This document shows positions 47,744 to 58,923 of a stretch of DNA of 64,000 nt, in pieces. The notes below the pieces were generated by a model. It saw only the letters and a list, made by a program, of their open reading frames with translations. It did no database searches and had not been told where the DNA came from. The DNA is from Crotalaria pallida (Eukaryota; Streptophyta; Magnoliopsida; Fabales; Fabaceae). Position 1 is the stretch's first letter, and the number at the start of each line of letters is the position of its first letter. A program made the translations under genes and the position numbers. The stretch lies in the NCBI GenBank assembly GCA_037953625.1, contig CM075655.1:124255001-124319000 (forward strand), written 5' to 3'.

Positions 47744-49779
47744 TTTTTTTAAATCTTTTATCAATTGTTGATATTTCTGCCAACCTTTCTTCATGACACA
47801 TGGACACCACGTGATAGTTTAGACATGCAACTGGATAACTCGAGCCAAGTGGGCCAATAACAGTATTTTTTTTCTTCATATTTTTATTATGGAGCATAGA
47901 AATATTTTTCTTGTGTTCTTTCTTACTTAGCTTGGTCTCTTCGTTATAATAAAGTGTCTCAAATGAGCCTTTCGCTTAAAAATAAAGATTTATTTATAGT
48001 GTCTACTAATAGTAAATTTGACCGAAAAATTACTTAAAAGCTGTTAAGTTAATTAATGGTTCATAAATCTTGATGATGGAAAAGTTAAAAATGGAAAGCA
48101 TCATAGTAATTGATAAGTTAGCTAATTGAATTGGAAATATTTGATAAAATTAATTAATCAAGTATCTTAACATTTTACTTTATCACTTAAGAGAGAAAAT
48201 AAGAATAAAATAATATCGAAAAAAAAAGTCAAAAAATAAGTAGATATTTTCGCTGTTAGAGAAAAAAATGTGGAAGTAAATGAAATGGGATTTCAAAATT
48301 TTGCAAAAGAAATAAAATGAACGAAAATTGTTAATTATTTTGACATAATTTATATTTTTTGAATAAAAATCAAATTTGTATTTTTGGACTCTTGACCTTT
48401 TTTCTTATGATCAAACATACAAGAATGGACCTACCTAAAACCCAGGATGATGTTTTTAGTTTCAACGTGGGAATAGCAAGTCTTACGAAAAGATCAATAT
48501 TATGGCCAAATATGCGCAAGTATGGATGCACATTGATTTTTTTGGAATTAATTATATGAAGTAAAAATGATTCACAGTTGCTTCACATTCGATGTGATTT
48601 TAAGACCTAACCTAATTTTTCACTGCGACATCAAACATGCACTATATACATTTATGGTAAGTATTGATTCGAGCCAATATTTAAAAAAAAAAATAAGGTT
48701 GAGAATAGGGATGCTAAAAAAATAATCTGTATTTAAAAAATAAAAATTTAATACATCAAAAGTTGTAAATTTAATTTTCTTAAATATGTTTATTTTATTT
48801 AAACCTCTTATTCTCAGTTTCATGAATAAAAAATTTTAAAATTATTATATATTCTATGTTTCAAGTTGACATTTTACCATTCACTGTATATATTTGATCC
48901 TGAAAGTTTATTCATATGGAAGCTAAGCAAATGTTATCCATGACTCCATGGAATAAGGTTGGTTGTTTTATTTTCTGTGTTACAATCCTATGTCATTTAT
49001 ATTTATTTTTATTGTTTGATTTATTTAAAAGATTGGAGTAATAGTTTTTTATTTAAAAAAAATTATAATACTTTTTCACTAATAAAAATGAGTCTTAAAT
49101 GATTGAGAGTATATTTGCCGAAGTTTAAAATTGTTGTTTTAGTTTATTTTTAAAGAAAATTTGTACTATCTTTAATTTTATAATTTAAGCTTGTTTGATA
49201 ATTGAATTAAATTATCAAAGAAGATTATTTTTTAATAAAGTAATCTAAAAAAACAATATAAAGAATGAAAGTCTATGATTATTTTTTGAAAGTTTTTCGT
49301 GATATTTTACTGTTTTCATTATATTCCTCTGCAACTTAATTTAGGTAAATATATAATTTAATTTTTTCAGACACACTGACACACCAAGTGATACAATAGA
49401 TATTGTCCAAAATCTTGTTTTCCAACATTACTCTAGGCTCCAGCTAGTAATTACACTGCCTAAAAATCTACAATATCTGTAAGCCCTTGTTTGATTCTGC
49501 TTGTCCTTTTCTTATTGAAAAGTCCTCGCAGGGCGCACTAAAGAGACGATGTAGAGAGAATTGTCCTAATTAGAAAATGAAGCAGTTGGCTTTATTGAAG
49601 AAAAATGCTTCAAGTTAAAACTGGGTCAAATAAGGTTGTTTGATTAGAAATTTGTCCTTCGCGTTTTTGACTTGTGAATGTTATCATACTTTCATGTTTT
49701 ATAAAGTCATCTCCCGGTTTCTATCCAACAAAAGAAAATACAAGTAATTAATAGTTTTTTTTAAGTGAAGTAATTAATA
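47744..49779. other. AT-rich spacer, no gene seen
   Basis: Only short unrecognisable ORFs (for example 48359-48559). No complete element was defined. Confidence 0.4.
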
Positions 49780-49969
49780 CTCCTCCATTCCATAATGTAT
49801 GAAAATTATATTGAAGAGAGATGAAGAGATAGATGATGAAAAAGATGATATAATAAATAAGGGTATGTTTGGAAAAAGAAGTATAAATAAATATTAGGTT
49901 TCTAAAAGAACATAATTTATGGAGTAAAACAAAAATGCTAAAAAAACATAACTTATGGGAAGAAATGAG
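49780..49969. mobile_element. Stowaway-like MITE (family D), short copy
   Basis: TA-bounded. Begins CTCCTCCATTCCATAATGTA and ends CATAACTTATGGGAAGAAAT. The interior (ATTATATTGAAGAGAGATGA, AATAAATATTAGGTTTCTAA) is shared with the longer copies at 22395 and 56821. Confidence 0.65.
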
Positions 49970-50253
49970 TACTCAATAGTTCGATTTCGAACATAAATTA
50001 TAAAACTTGAAGAAACTTAAAAAGTGGATTATTTTCTATAAATAAAAAATGTCTCGCTAATAAGTGTCATTGGAGAACATTTGTTAAGGTTTTCAAAACA
50101 ATGAAAAATATCACAGATTCTTATTTATTTTTTTTAGAAACATTAAAAGCTACAATTTTTTAAGAGTTTTGTATCATTTTTGACTCTTTAAGAAATGTTC
50201 TTAGCCTTAAAAGCACTTCTTACCATTTTTAATTTCATTAAAAAAAATGGAGT

Positions 50254-51139
50254 GCGTTTTAGATTCCAAACCCTATAAAATATCCCCAAATTCCAATTTT
50301 AATATGAAAATTACCAAATTATCCTAATTAAAAAAATAATAGGATATGAACCCCATAAATTATTCACAAACTCCATCTTCTTCCTCTAACCTTAAACCCC
50401 ATAACCACTTTATCTTCTCCCTTCTTCCATCACCATTAAACTTAAACTTCCAGAATCATGTATACACATGTCTCCCTCAAAATCATTTCATTTCAATTTT
50501 CTCATTACATTTCATTTTTATTTCAATTTAATTTACGGCTTTCGCTATCAGCTCGAGACGTATAACACTGTCCCCATAATATAAACGAAGGTTCCTTTCG
50601 TTGCTCATCCATTCTGATACCTTGATACAGGCAAAAGAATGGTCCAATTAAACATTAGTCTAAAAGATTAATAATGGAAATTTTACAGACCGAGCACAAC
50701 TTGAGCACACATTTAGCTTATGGTGGATCAAGCACAAGAGAAACAGAATCAGTGCTGAGCAACTTTACACCTTTGATTATTCGATATTAGCATTATTAGC
50801 ACTTTTTATGTTTTTAATTTCACACTTAACAGCAAACAATTGTTTTGTTTAAATCCGTAAATTAAATTGATATGAAAATGAAGTGTAATGAGAAAATTGA
50901 AATGAAATGATTTTGAGGGAAATATGTGTATATGTGATTCTAGAAGTTTAAGTTTAATGGTGATGGAGGAAGGGAGAAGATAAGATTGTTATGGGGTTTA
51001 AAATTGGGGAAAGAATATAGGGTTTGTGAATAATTTATGAGATTCATATCCTATTATTTTTTTGATTAGGATAATTTGGTAATTTCTATATTAAAATTAA
51101 GGTTTGAGGATATTTTATGGGAATTGGAATCTAAAACTC
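50254..51139. mobile_element. Large inverted-repeat element, probable MULE, arms ~283 bp
   Basis: An 886-bp element. Left arm 50256-50538 and right arm 50855-51137 pair over their length (left GTTTTAGATTCCAAACCC, right GGAATTGGAATCTAAAAC; inner AATTTACGG against CCGTAAATT). Flanks AAATGGAGT (50245-50253) and AAATGGATT (51140-51148) match at 8 of 9 bases, as a MULE TSD would. The 316-bp spacer is unrelated to the arms and contains open stretches on both strands, not recognised. No transposase. Confidence 0.75.
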
Positions 51140-51148
51140 AAATGGATT

Positions 51149-52235
51149 TAGTCGTTACTATGTATCAGGCTCGGCCCAGTGCATAAGGCACACAGGCCTA
51201 AGATCCCTAAATTTTGCAAAATAATAATAATAATAAAACAAAACAAAACAGTAGATACTGACGAGTGACGAGGACTTAACGTGAAGCAAGCAAGCATGCT
51301 ATAAACTATAAAGTAAAACATGCTATGTTATTTAGTCAATCATTCCTTTTTCTTTTTTTTTTTTTTGGTGAATTTTAATCAATCATTCTAGCCACCTAGT
51401 ATTATTGAATTTGAATCACATATGTTTAGGGTTAAAAGCTGAGAAATTTTTTATTATGTATTTTTTATTTTTATAATTCATGAATTTATCATCTATGATA
51501 TGCTATAGATTGTGATCACTTTTTCTGCCTTGTTATATTATTATGTTTATTTTAGGATGATATCATGTAAATTTTATAGCGGCTCTCATATATTTCATAG
51601 TATATGTACCAAAAAAAATATTCCATATATAGTATTATTTTATTGATTAGCTTATAAACTATTGTACCATATGCAATCCCTGTAGGTTAATCATTTTGAT
51701 ACGGAATTGCATGAAATAGTAATATTTTAGAAAAATTCTTATTTTAAGCAAAATTTCGAGAAAAAAAAATCCTTGTAATTTTGAAATATTTATACAAATT
51801 AATATTTTCATTCAAATATCTATCTTAAAGTTTCACATAATTAGAGTTTCTCAATCATACTTTAGACTATGGCCCCAAAAAATACTAGTACCGGGTTTGT
51901 GCAGTGTCTTAGTTATTTGATACTCATAATGTCATCAACGACCAAACTAAAACCAAAATAAAAATTGTATTAAAAAAAAATAAAACCAAAATAAAAAGCA
52001 TTGATAATTAATAATATACTCTACTATTTTGTCTTGTGTAGGATAAAAAAATAAAAAAATATTTTTATTATATTGGTTAAAATAGATAATTTTATTTTGC
52101 AAAATATTAAATTAAAACATAAAAAATTAGTAAACTTTAATTTTCAATATAGACTTGTGTATTTTTAACTCATATTTTTTAACATTATTGCTCAAGAAGA
52201 ACTTAACCAAAATACACAAATTCACTAAAAAAAAG
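51149..52235. other. AT-rich spacer, no gene seen
   Basis: No supported feature. 51163-51300 is less AT-rich (TCAGGCTCGGCCCAGTGCAT) and may be a repeat remnant. Confidence 0.4.
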
Positions 52236-52712
52236 ACTTTTTTCTTTTTCGCCCTCACCCATTACTCTTTGGTCCCCATTTGCTCTTAATTTATCGACTT
52301 TATGGAGGCTGAAGATGATTTTCGATTTTCAAAAGGCAGAAACTATTTTAATTTACTACCGATTTGCATAAGGCGGAAGAATTACCGACTATTTAAAAGT
52401 GGAAATACTTCCGCTTTTTAAGAAGCGGAATAATTAAAATGTTGAAATCCCAGAAATGCTCCTCCTGAACCATCCACCTCCCTTTTGTAGGTGAGTGAAG
52501 GGATGAGCAATTAGGTATTATAAGAAATTTTTAATGTTTCGGCATGATGAAAGGCGGAATGCTCTATTTTATTTACGACTTTGAAAATGCGAAAAATAAT
52601 ACGACTTGCATAAGGCGGAAATTGTTTTATTTTATTCTCGCCTTGTTTCAAGAGAAAAGAATGACGAAGGCCACAGAGTAACAGGTGGGGGCTAAAACGA
52701 AAAATTTTAAAA
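52236..52712. mobile_element. TIR element with repeated GCGGAA motifs
   Basis: The left end TTTTTTCTTTTTCGCCCTCA with CCCATTACTCTTTGG pairs imperfectly with the inverse of the right end (CCACAGAGTAACAGGTGGGG then GCTAAAACGAAAAATT). The interior repeats AAGGCGGAA or GCGGAA at least four times, twice as GCATAAGGCGGAA. Class not certain; no clean TSD. Confidence 0.5.
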
Positions 52713-52768
52713 AAAATGTGTTCATAGTTAAGTGTGCTCTCTTATTTATGCATAACTCAATTGATATA

Positions 52769-53335
52769 CTCTCTCCGGCTCGAAATATAAACAACAAAAA
52801 ATATACTCCATCCAGCTTGAAATATAAGCAACAAAAAACACATCTCTCTTGGTTTAAAATATAAGCAAAACTAACCAACTTTCTTAAATTTTATTTCATT
52901 CTCAATGTCACTTTCCAAAAACATCCCTAGAAAATTGTTATCTTATTTAATTTTTGTTTCATTCCCAATGCAACTTTCCTAAAATACCTCTATTCTTTTA
53001 TAAATTTGAGGAAATTAGATACAATCAACTAACCTCCTTAATAAGCGTAAAATTAGTTGATTTTGCTTATAATTCGAGCAGGAGGGAGTATCTCTTTTGA
53101 TTTAACATATAAGCAAAACTAACCAACTTTCTTGAATTTTATTTCATTCCTAATGCAATTTTCCAAAAACATCCCTGAAAAATTGTTATCTTATTTAATT
53201 TTTGTTTCATTATCAATGCAACTTTCCTAAAATATTATATTCTTTTATAAATTGGAAAAAATTAAATATAACCAACTAATCTCTTTAATATGCGTAAAAT
53301 TAGTTAATTTGTCTTATAATTCAAGTTAGAGAGAA
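52769..53335. mobile_element. Stowaway-like MITE (family A), host of a nested copy
   Basis: The first 37 bases (CTCTCTCCGGCTCGAAATAT and on) are followed by an intact family-A MITE. The outer element then resumes at TATCTCTTTTGATTTAACAT and runs to GTTAGAGAGAA|TA. The break point carries the TA duplication. Confidence 0.85.
52806..53088. mobile_element. Stowaway-like MITE (family A) inserted in another family-A copy
   Basis: Bounded by TA at 52804-52805 and 53089-53090. Begins CTCCATCCAGCTTGAAATAT and ends TTATAATTCGAGCAGGAGGGAG. Better preserved than its host, so younger. Confidence 0.9.
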
Positions 53336-53741
53336 TATGTGCGTGGAACCCACCCATGTGCTCTGTTCCCCATTGAATAACTTACGGAAAAATGATAGTC
53401 CTACAACCTACGGCTTTTTTAGGTGTAAGAAGTGTATGGAAAAAAGATAAAAATAAATGAAAAAGAGGTGATTAGTATTGTAATAAAGATAAAAGAAAAA
53501 GATGAAAAAAAAAGATGAAAAGTAAAATGAAGTATAAGAGAAAAAAAATGGTAGACATATCATTAATCTGATGCTTATAGCAACACTCCCCTATTTCAAA
53601 AATAAAACAGAACGTGAGTGCATGTGATATGAATATACATATATTTATTTATTTATTTATTTTAAAAGGAAATTAGTAAAACTGATATAAATTAGCACGT
53701 GGAGTGAGAGTATTATGATATGTTAGGAAAAAAACTTAATA

Positions 53742-54014
53742 CTCCCTTTGTTTAATATGTAATATTGTTTTAGCATTTATACTATGTTTCATAAGTCCTG
53801 TTGTTTTATAAATTCAATACATAATTCAATGTTATTTTTTCAAACACACCTCTATTTATTACACTATTTTTTTCACTTCCAATACATTTTTGTCTCTTCA
53901 ATCATAATTATATAGGGGCATTATAGTCAAACTACAACAAATCCTTACATGATTTAATCATTTCTTAAAACTCGTACATAACCTTAAAACACACTAAATA
54001 TGAAACGAAGAGAG
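53742..54014. mobile_element. Stowaway-like MITE (family G)
   Basis: TA-bounded. The left end CTCCCTTTGTTTAATATGTA pairs with the right end ACTAAATATGAAACGAAGAG. The interior is distinct from families A-F. Confidence 0.7.
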
Positions 54015-54079
54015 TATAAGTGAGCGAATAGTATCTTTCTACGTAAGACGTTTTGGTTTTATTAATATTTTTTAATTTT

Positions 54080-54162
54080 ACCAAACGGTGGTGCTAGTAT
54101 CGAACCTGAGACTTCCAACTTCTAAACCTTAAGTAGTACATGGCCACATGGGCTACACCCAT
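54080..54162 (-). mobile_element. SINE-like sequence with pol III boxes
   Basis: The minus strand reads GGTGTAGCCCATGTGGCCAT (A-box-like) and CTCAGGTTCGATACTAGC (B box), followed by an A-rich end. Short and possibly truncated. Confidence 0.55.
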
Positions 54163-54367
54163 TTCTCTTTTTTATTTTGTTAAACAAGCTGTTACTATTA
54201 TTATTTAAATTTAGTACTTCGTTTATTCCTTTTGCACTAAGAAAAAGCTAAGGTTAACATAAATTATATTATAAGATAAAATAAAAAAATTAATCTTAGT
54301 ATGTATAAATTATCAGTAATAATGTGATTAAGATTCAAATGTCACATATATCATATTAATTATATAC

Positions 54368-54650
54368 TCCCTCCGTCTTGAAATATAAGCAACAAAAAAC
54401 ATATTTCTCTTGATTTAAAATATAAGCAAAATTAACCAATTTCTCAAATTTTATTTCATTCCTAATGTTACTTTCCCAAAACATCCCTAGAAAATTGTTA
54501 TCTTATTTAATTTTTGTTTCATTCTCAATGCAACTTTTCTAAAATACGTCTATTCTTTTATAAATTTGAGAAAATTAAATACAATTAACTAACCTCCTTA
54601 ATAAGTGTAAAAATAGTTAGTTTTACTTATAATTTGAGCCGGAGGGAGTA
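54368..54650. mobile_element. Stowaway-like MITE (family A), intact
   Basis: TA-bounded. CTCCCTCCGTCTTGAAATAT to TTATAATTTGAGCCGGAGGGAG. A useful reference for the family: about 283 bp, uninterrupted. Confidence 0.9.
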
Positions 54651-54654
54651 AAAA

Positions 54655-54895
54655 CAAACCAACGGGGATGACCTGCCAACTTGAGAACTTGGGGATGAGG
54701 TATAAGACTAAGAAGTTTCAGGTTTTATTCCCGCTTGGAGAGACATGGGAATACAATCTTGGATTACCGGTTAACACATTCTGCTGGGAGAGGCATAGGA
54801 ACGCGACCTCGTACAGGATTAGTCTCAAGAGTTCCTTTGTATTAAAGGTGCTCTTAGGGACACCCGTGATACTGGTCAAAGAGCACAAATGAAAA
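54655..54895 (+). mobile_element. SINE-like repeat (family of 63810-64000), degenerate
   Basis: Shares AACCAACGGG, GCTGGGAGAG, GGATTAGTCTCAAG and TTAAAGGTGCTCTTAGG-type words, in order, with the sequence at the right edge of the window. The B-box region is decayed (AGGTTTTATTCCC). Followed by an A-rich tail near 54890. Confidence 0.6.
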
Positions 54896-56349
54896 AATAT
54901 ATTAAAACGAAGATCAAAACCAAGATTTTTTAAAACATATAATGACTAAAACAAAAAATTATATGAACAAAAATCAAAAACAATAAATGTTTTTTATCCA
55001 TATTTAATGAGGTATTGATTCATATAAATAATGAAAAAAATAATGATTAAAAAAATAAATAATATATCAAAAAAATATAATTACTTTTTTGAAAATTTAA
55101 ATAATCATTCTATTTTTAAAAAAATATTTTCTAACATGACAGATAAATAAACATAATCTCTCAAAACAATCACATTTTTTAAAGGATAAAATTTAATTTT
55201 TTAGTTGTCATTCAATAGACTAAGCACGTGCCCGTGTACCCACGGCGCCCATGGTCCTTTCCTAGCGCACGTGTGCATAGTCTTGGTTCCTTTTCTTATA
55301 GTCGTTGCATCTTATCCGCTGGGACATAAAAGAGTATTTATTCCTGTTTCTAGTATTAAAATAAAAAAAAGTTTGTTTAATCACGGTTTTTATGGCTTTC
55401 GGCTTAGGATAATAGTTCAAAAATAGTTAAGTTTTATAGAAAAAAGTGTATTTAAGATAGATAAGATTTTATATTTTTATTTTTTTCAAAAAAATAAGTC
55501 TAGATTAAGGTGCTTATCCTCAACCATAACTCAGCTCTATGAATGAGGTTAATAAAATCCTAAAAACATATCATATTTATTTTAAATTCAAATTTTAAAA
55601 AAGTTAATCACTTTTTTATTTTGAATATAATTATTTTAAAATGCTTTTATGGGATTATCTCATTAAATTTTTGTTTCATTTTGAATAATTTTTTTTTTTA
55701 ATATTATTGGTTGCTATCGGACTTGAGAAGGGTCAAGACAACCGTTCTCTTGTCAATCTCTTGAGTGAGTGTGTTTTTGTAAGCAAGCTAGGTACATACT
55801 TCATTCCTTTGCTATGCTTTTATGGGCCTTTCCTGCGGTATCGTTGAGACATCGTTTCTTAGTGATGCTCGGGATTCATGCTGATGGCGGGTATTCGAAG
55901 CGGAAGTTACTAGTGAAGGATCGAATGCATGACAGTTATATTGCCCAGTGGTTAACGTGAACGTTTCACGTGGTCCCATGTTATATGTCTCCACCAGCGG
56001 TCCCTTGCTTCATGGACGTAGATTTTGGCTTCAAAACGAATCAACCGTTGGTTGTAGTTACCAGTTAACTTTCGAATTGGTTACAAATACATGGATTTGT
56101 TACACAGAATAGTACCAACCGTGGCTTCAAAACAAATACATAGAATAGCTCAAGCAAAATTGTTTTTTCAACTGATTTTTTTTAATAGGAAACAAATTTA
56201 AATCAAATGTTTAATAATATTTAATATTAAAATTAAATAAAATAAATAATTGTAATAAATTTATATTTTTATTAATAATATTTAAAAATAACATTTTTAG
56301 ATGAATAAATTAAATTTTTACAAATATTATTAAGATATTAATGAAATAT
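54896..56349. other. Spacer with GC-richer islands, no gene recognised
   Basis: 55220-55300 (CACGTGCCCGTGTACCCACG) and 55720-56060 are less AT-rich than the surroundings and give short ORFs I do not recognise. Probably fragments of older repeats. Confidence 0.4.
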
Positions 56350-56351
56350 TA

Positions 56352-56619
56352 CTCCCTCCGTCTCTAATTATAAGACACTTTTAACACTTTTATTTTGTCC
56401 CTATTTATAAGGCTCTTTACCAATTTTCAATGAGCATTAATTATTTTTTTTTCTACAAACACCCCTATTTATTTAACACTTTTTAGATTCCCAATAATAT
56501 TAATAGGGGTAATTTTGAAAATACATATCAAAAGTTCACATTTCCAATACAATTAACTAAATTATTCCACATGGACGTGAAATCTTCCAAAAGTGCCTTA
56601 TAATTAGGGACGGAGATAG
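56352..56619. mobile_element. Stowaway-like MITE (family B), intact
   Basis: TA-bounded. CTCCCTCCGTCTCTAATTAT to ATAATTAGGGACGGAGATAG. Interior in opposite orientation to 3641-3913. Confidence 0.85.
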
Positions 56620-56820
56620 TATTAAATAACAATTATTTAATAAAAATTATGAAAGAAAAGTTTATTTAAAATATCAATAAATATTATAAAAAATAAAAAA
56701 AATAAAATATTAATATTAATAAGTGCAGTGGATACTACTTCGTCCTATAAGACCCTTTTGTGGATTTTATTTTGTCCCTATTTATAAGATCATATACTAA
56801 TTTTAATTGATAATTAATTA

Positions 56821-57527
56821 TTCCTCCTTACCATAAGTCAAGATCTTTTAGGCTCTTACACATAAATTAATTAATATATGAGTAAATAAGAGTATAAAAT
56901 TTTTGTATATTTTTACTAAATTACCCTCAATTAATAACAGGAGATAGAGTAATAATAAATGTATGAATATTATATTGAATAGCGATGCAGAAATAGGTGA
57001 TGAAAAAGAGAATGTACTCCCTCCGTCCCATTATATTGGTAAAAGTCAACGAAGTCAACAAAAATAAGAAAATATCCTTTTGATACAATGCCTGATTCGA
57101 TTTTCAAAGTCAAATATAATGTATGATTACAAATTTCAATCACACAACTTTCCATATTATTATAATTAATACATATTTGAATATATAATAATAATTGGAT
57201 GTAATAATATATTTAGTGAATGTAATGATAATAATTGAAAAATTAATGGATCATCAAATTTTCTTTTTTTGTAATTAATTGTATCTTTCCTTACTTATTC
57301 AATCATGAATATAATATACAATCTTTAAGATTTTTCATTTATTATTTTTACTTTGATTTGGGACAAAAAAAAGGGCATTTTTTTACCAAGATAATGGGAC
57401 GGAGAGAGTAATAAATAAGAGTATACTTGGAAAAAAGAAATATAAATGAATATCGAGTTTTTAAAACAACATAACTTATGAGATAAATTAAAAACATAAA
57501 TGAACATAACTTATGGGATGAAAGGAT
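56821..57527. mobile_element. Stowaway-like MITE (family D), host of a family-C MITE
   Basis: Starts TTCCTCCTTACCATAAGTCA and ends AACATAACTTATGGGATGAA. The continuity AAAAAGAGAATG ... AATAAATAAGAGTATAC is interrupted by the element at 57017-57408. Compare the uninterrupted short copy at 49780. Confidence 0.75.
57017..57408. mobile_element. Stowaway-like MITE (family C) nested in family D
   Basis: Flanked by TA at 57015-57016 and 57409-57410. Begins CTCCCTCCGTCCCATTATAT and ends CAAGATAATGGGACGGAGAG. About 392 bp. Confidence 0.85.
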
Positions 57528-58201
57528 TACTTCTTTCTACAACATCCATATTACTTTTTAGATTTCCAATACTATTTATAGCCGTAGTTTTGAAAATAAA
57601 TATCAAATATTCACATTTTCAACAAAAAAAAATATAACTCTGTTTGTCCCTATATATAAGACTCTTTTGATAGATTTTAGTTAATAATATTGAAAATGTG
57701 TGTATATGATATATATTTTCAAAACTATCACTGTTAATAGTATTGAAAATCTAAAACATATTAAATAAATAAGGATGTTCATAGAAAAAGTAATTAATTA
57801 TCACTGAAAATTGGTACATGCTTTTATATTCATTTTAATAGTATTGACAATTTATTACAATTATTTATTTTATTTAATTAGCATTGGGTGGGGGGCAGTG
57901 AAACGTGGGTGTAGTGGGTGTATACGTGTTAAAATTTGTGTGGCTGTGGCAGTGGAAAAAAAATAAAAAAAAAGTGTTACTGTATGTGTCAGACGTAGGT
58001 CCACTTATTGCAGTTTGATCCTCCAACTGGATGTGGCAAGTGAAACGTAGGTACCACCGGTGGTACTGTATTTATACGGGACCACGAGAAAACCGTTCGT
58101 GGTTAACGTCTTTGTGAGGGGAATATTCGAACTGCTAAGCCGTTCAGTCGTTTAAGTGGCTTCTTAAGGTTTGAGCCACTAAGAGTCTCGTTATTGATAT
58201 A
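57528..58201. other. Spacer with partial MITE pieces
   Basis: 57540-57840 contains broken family-B-like halves (TCCCTATATATAAGACTCTT). 57880-58190 is less AT-rich and not recognised. Confidence 0.4.
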
Positions 58202-58782
58202 CTTTCTCCGGCTTGAAATATACTCCATTCGTTTCACTTTAAATGTCTTTTTGGACTTTTGCACATAGATTAAGAAAATGTTGATTATGATGATTATTGT
58301 AAGTTTTATGTGTATTTTGTCAAAAATACCCCTATTTAATATTTTTATTTTGTCAATGCATCATTACTAGTATTACAAATTTCAAAACTAAAACAACATT
58401 AAATGCAAGGGTAAATAAGGAAAAACAATATTAAATGTTGCCTAGATTTGGTAGAAAGACACTTATTTTGAAACAAAATTTTTATGTTAAAAAGACACTT
58501 AAAGTGAAACGGAGGGAGTAAGCAACAAAAAGCATATCTCTCTTGGTTTAAAATATAAGTAAAATTAAACAACTTTCTTAAATTTTATTTAATTCCCAAT
58601 GTCACTTTCCCAAAACATCCCTAGAAAATTGTTATCTTATTTAATTTTTTATTCATTCTCAATGCAACTTTTCTAAAATACCTATATTCTTTTATAAATT
58701 TGAGAAAATTAAATACAATCAACTAACCTCCTTAATAAGTGTAAAATTAGTTAGTTTTACTTATAATTCGAGTCGGAGGGAT
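58202..58782. mobile_element. Stowaway-like MITE (family A), host of a family-F-like MITE
   Basis: CTTTCTCCGGCTTGAAATA, then an insertion, then AGCAACAAAAAGCATATCTC and the usual family-A interior to TTATAATTCGAGTCGGAGGG. TA at both outer borders. Confidence 0.85.
58223..58518. mobile_element. Stowaway-like MITE (family F) nested in family A
   Basis: Flanked by TA at 58221-58222 and 58519-58520. CTCCATTCGTTTCACTTTAA pairs with TTAAAGTGAAACGGAGGGAG. The excision site reads through perfectly in family-A sequence (GAAATATAAGCAAC). Confidence 0.9.
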
Positions 58783-58923
58783 TACAAGTTTTGTGTGGGA
58801 AATGGGCCATAGAGGCAGCTTTGCTAGTAAGCTGGTTTCATACAGTGTTGGGTCACTAAGGAGTTTCTTTGTCTGTATATCGGTTTCATACCAAATTGGG
58901 CTACTAAGGAGCCTTTACCGATT

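Noticed and set aside
52300..52630. Repeated GCGGAA words considered as a CRISPR-like array
   Set aside because: Spacing is irregular, repeats are too short and diverged, and this is a plant nuclear genome with no cas genes.
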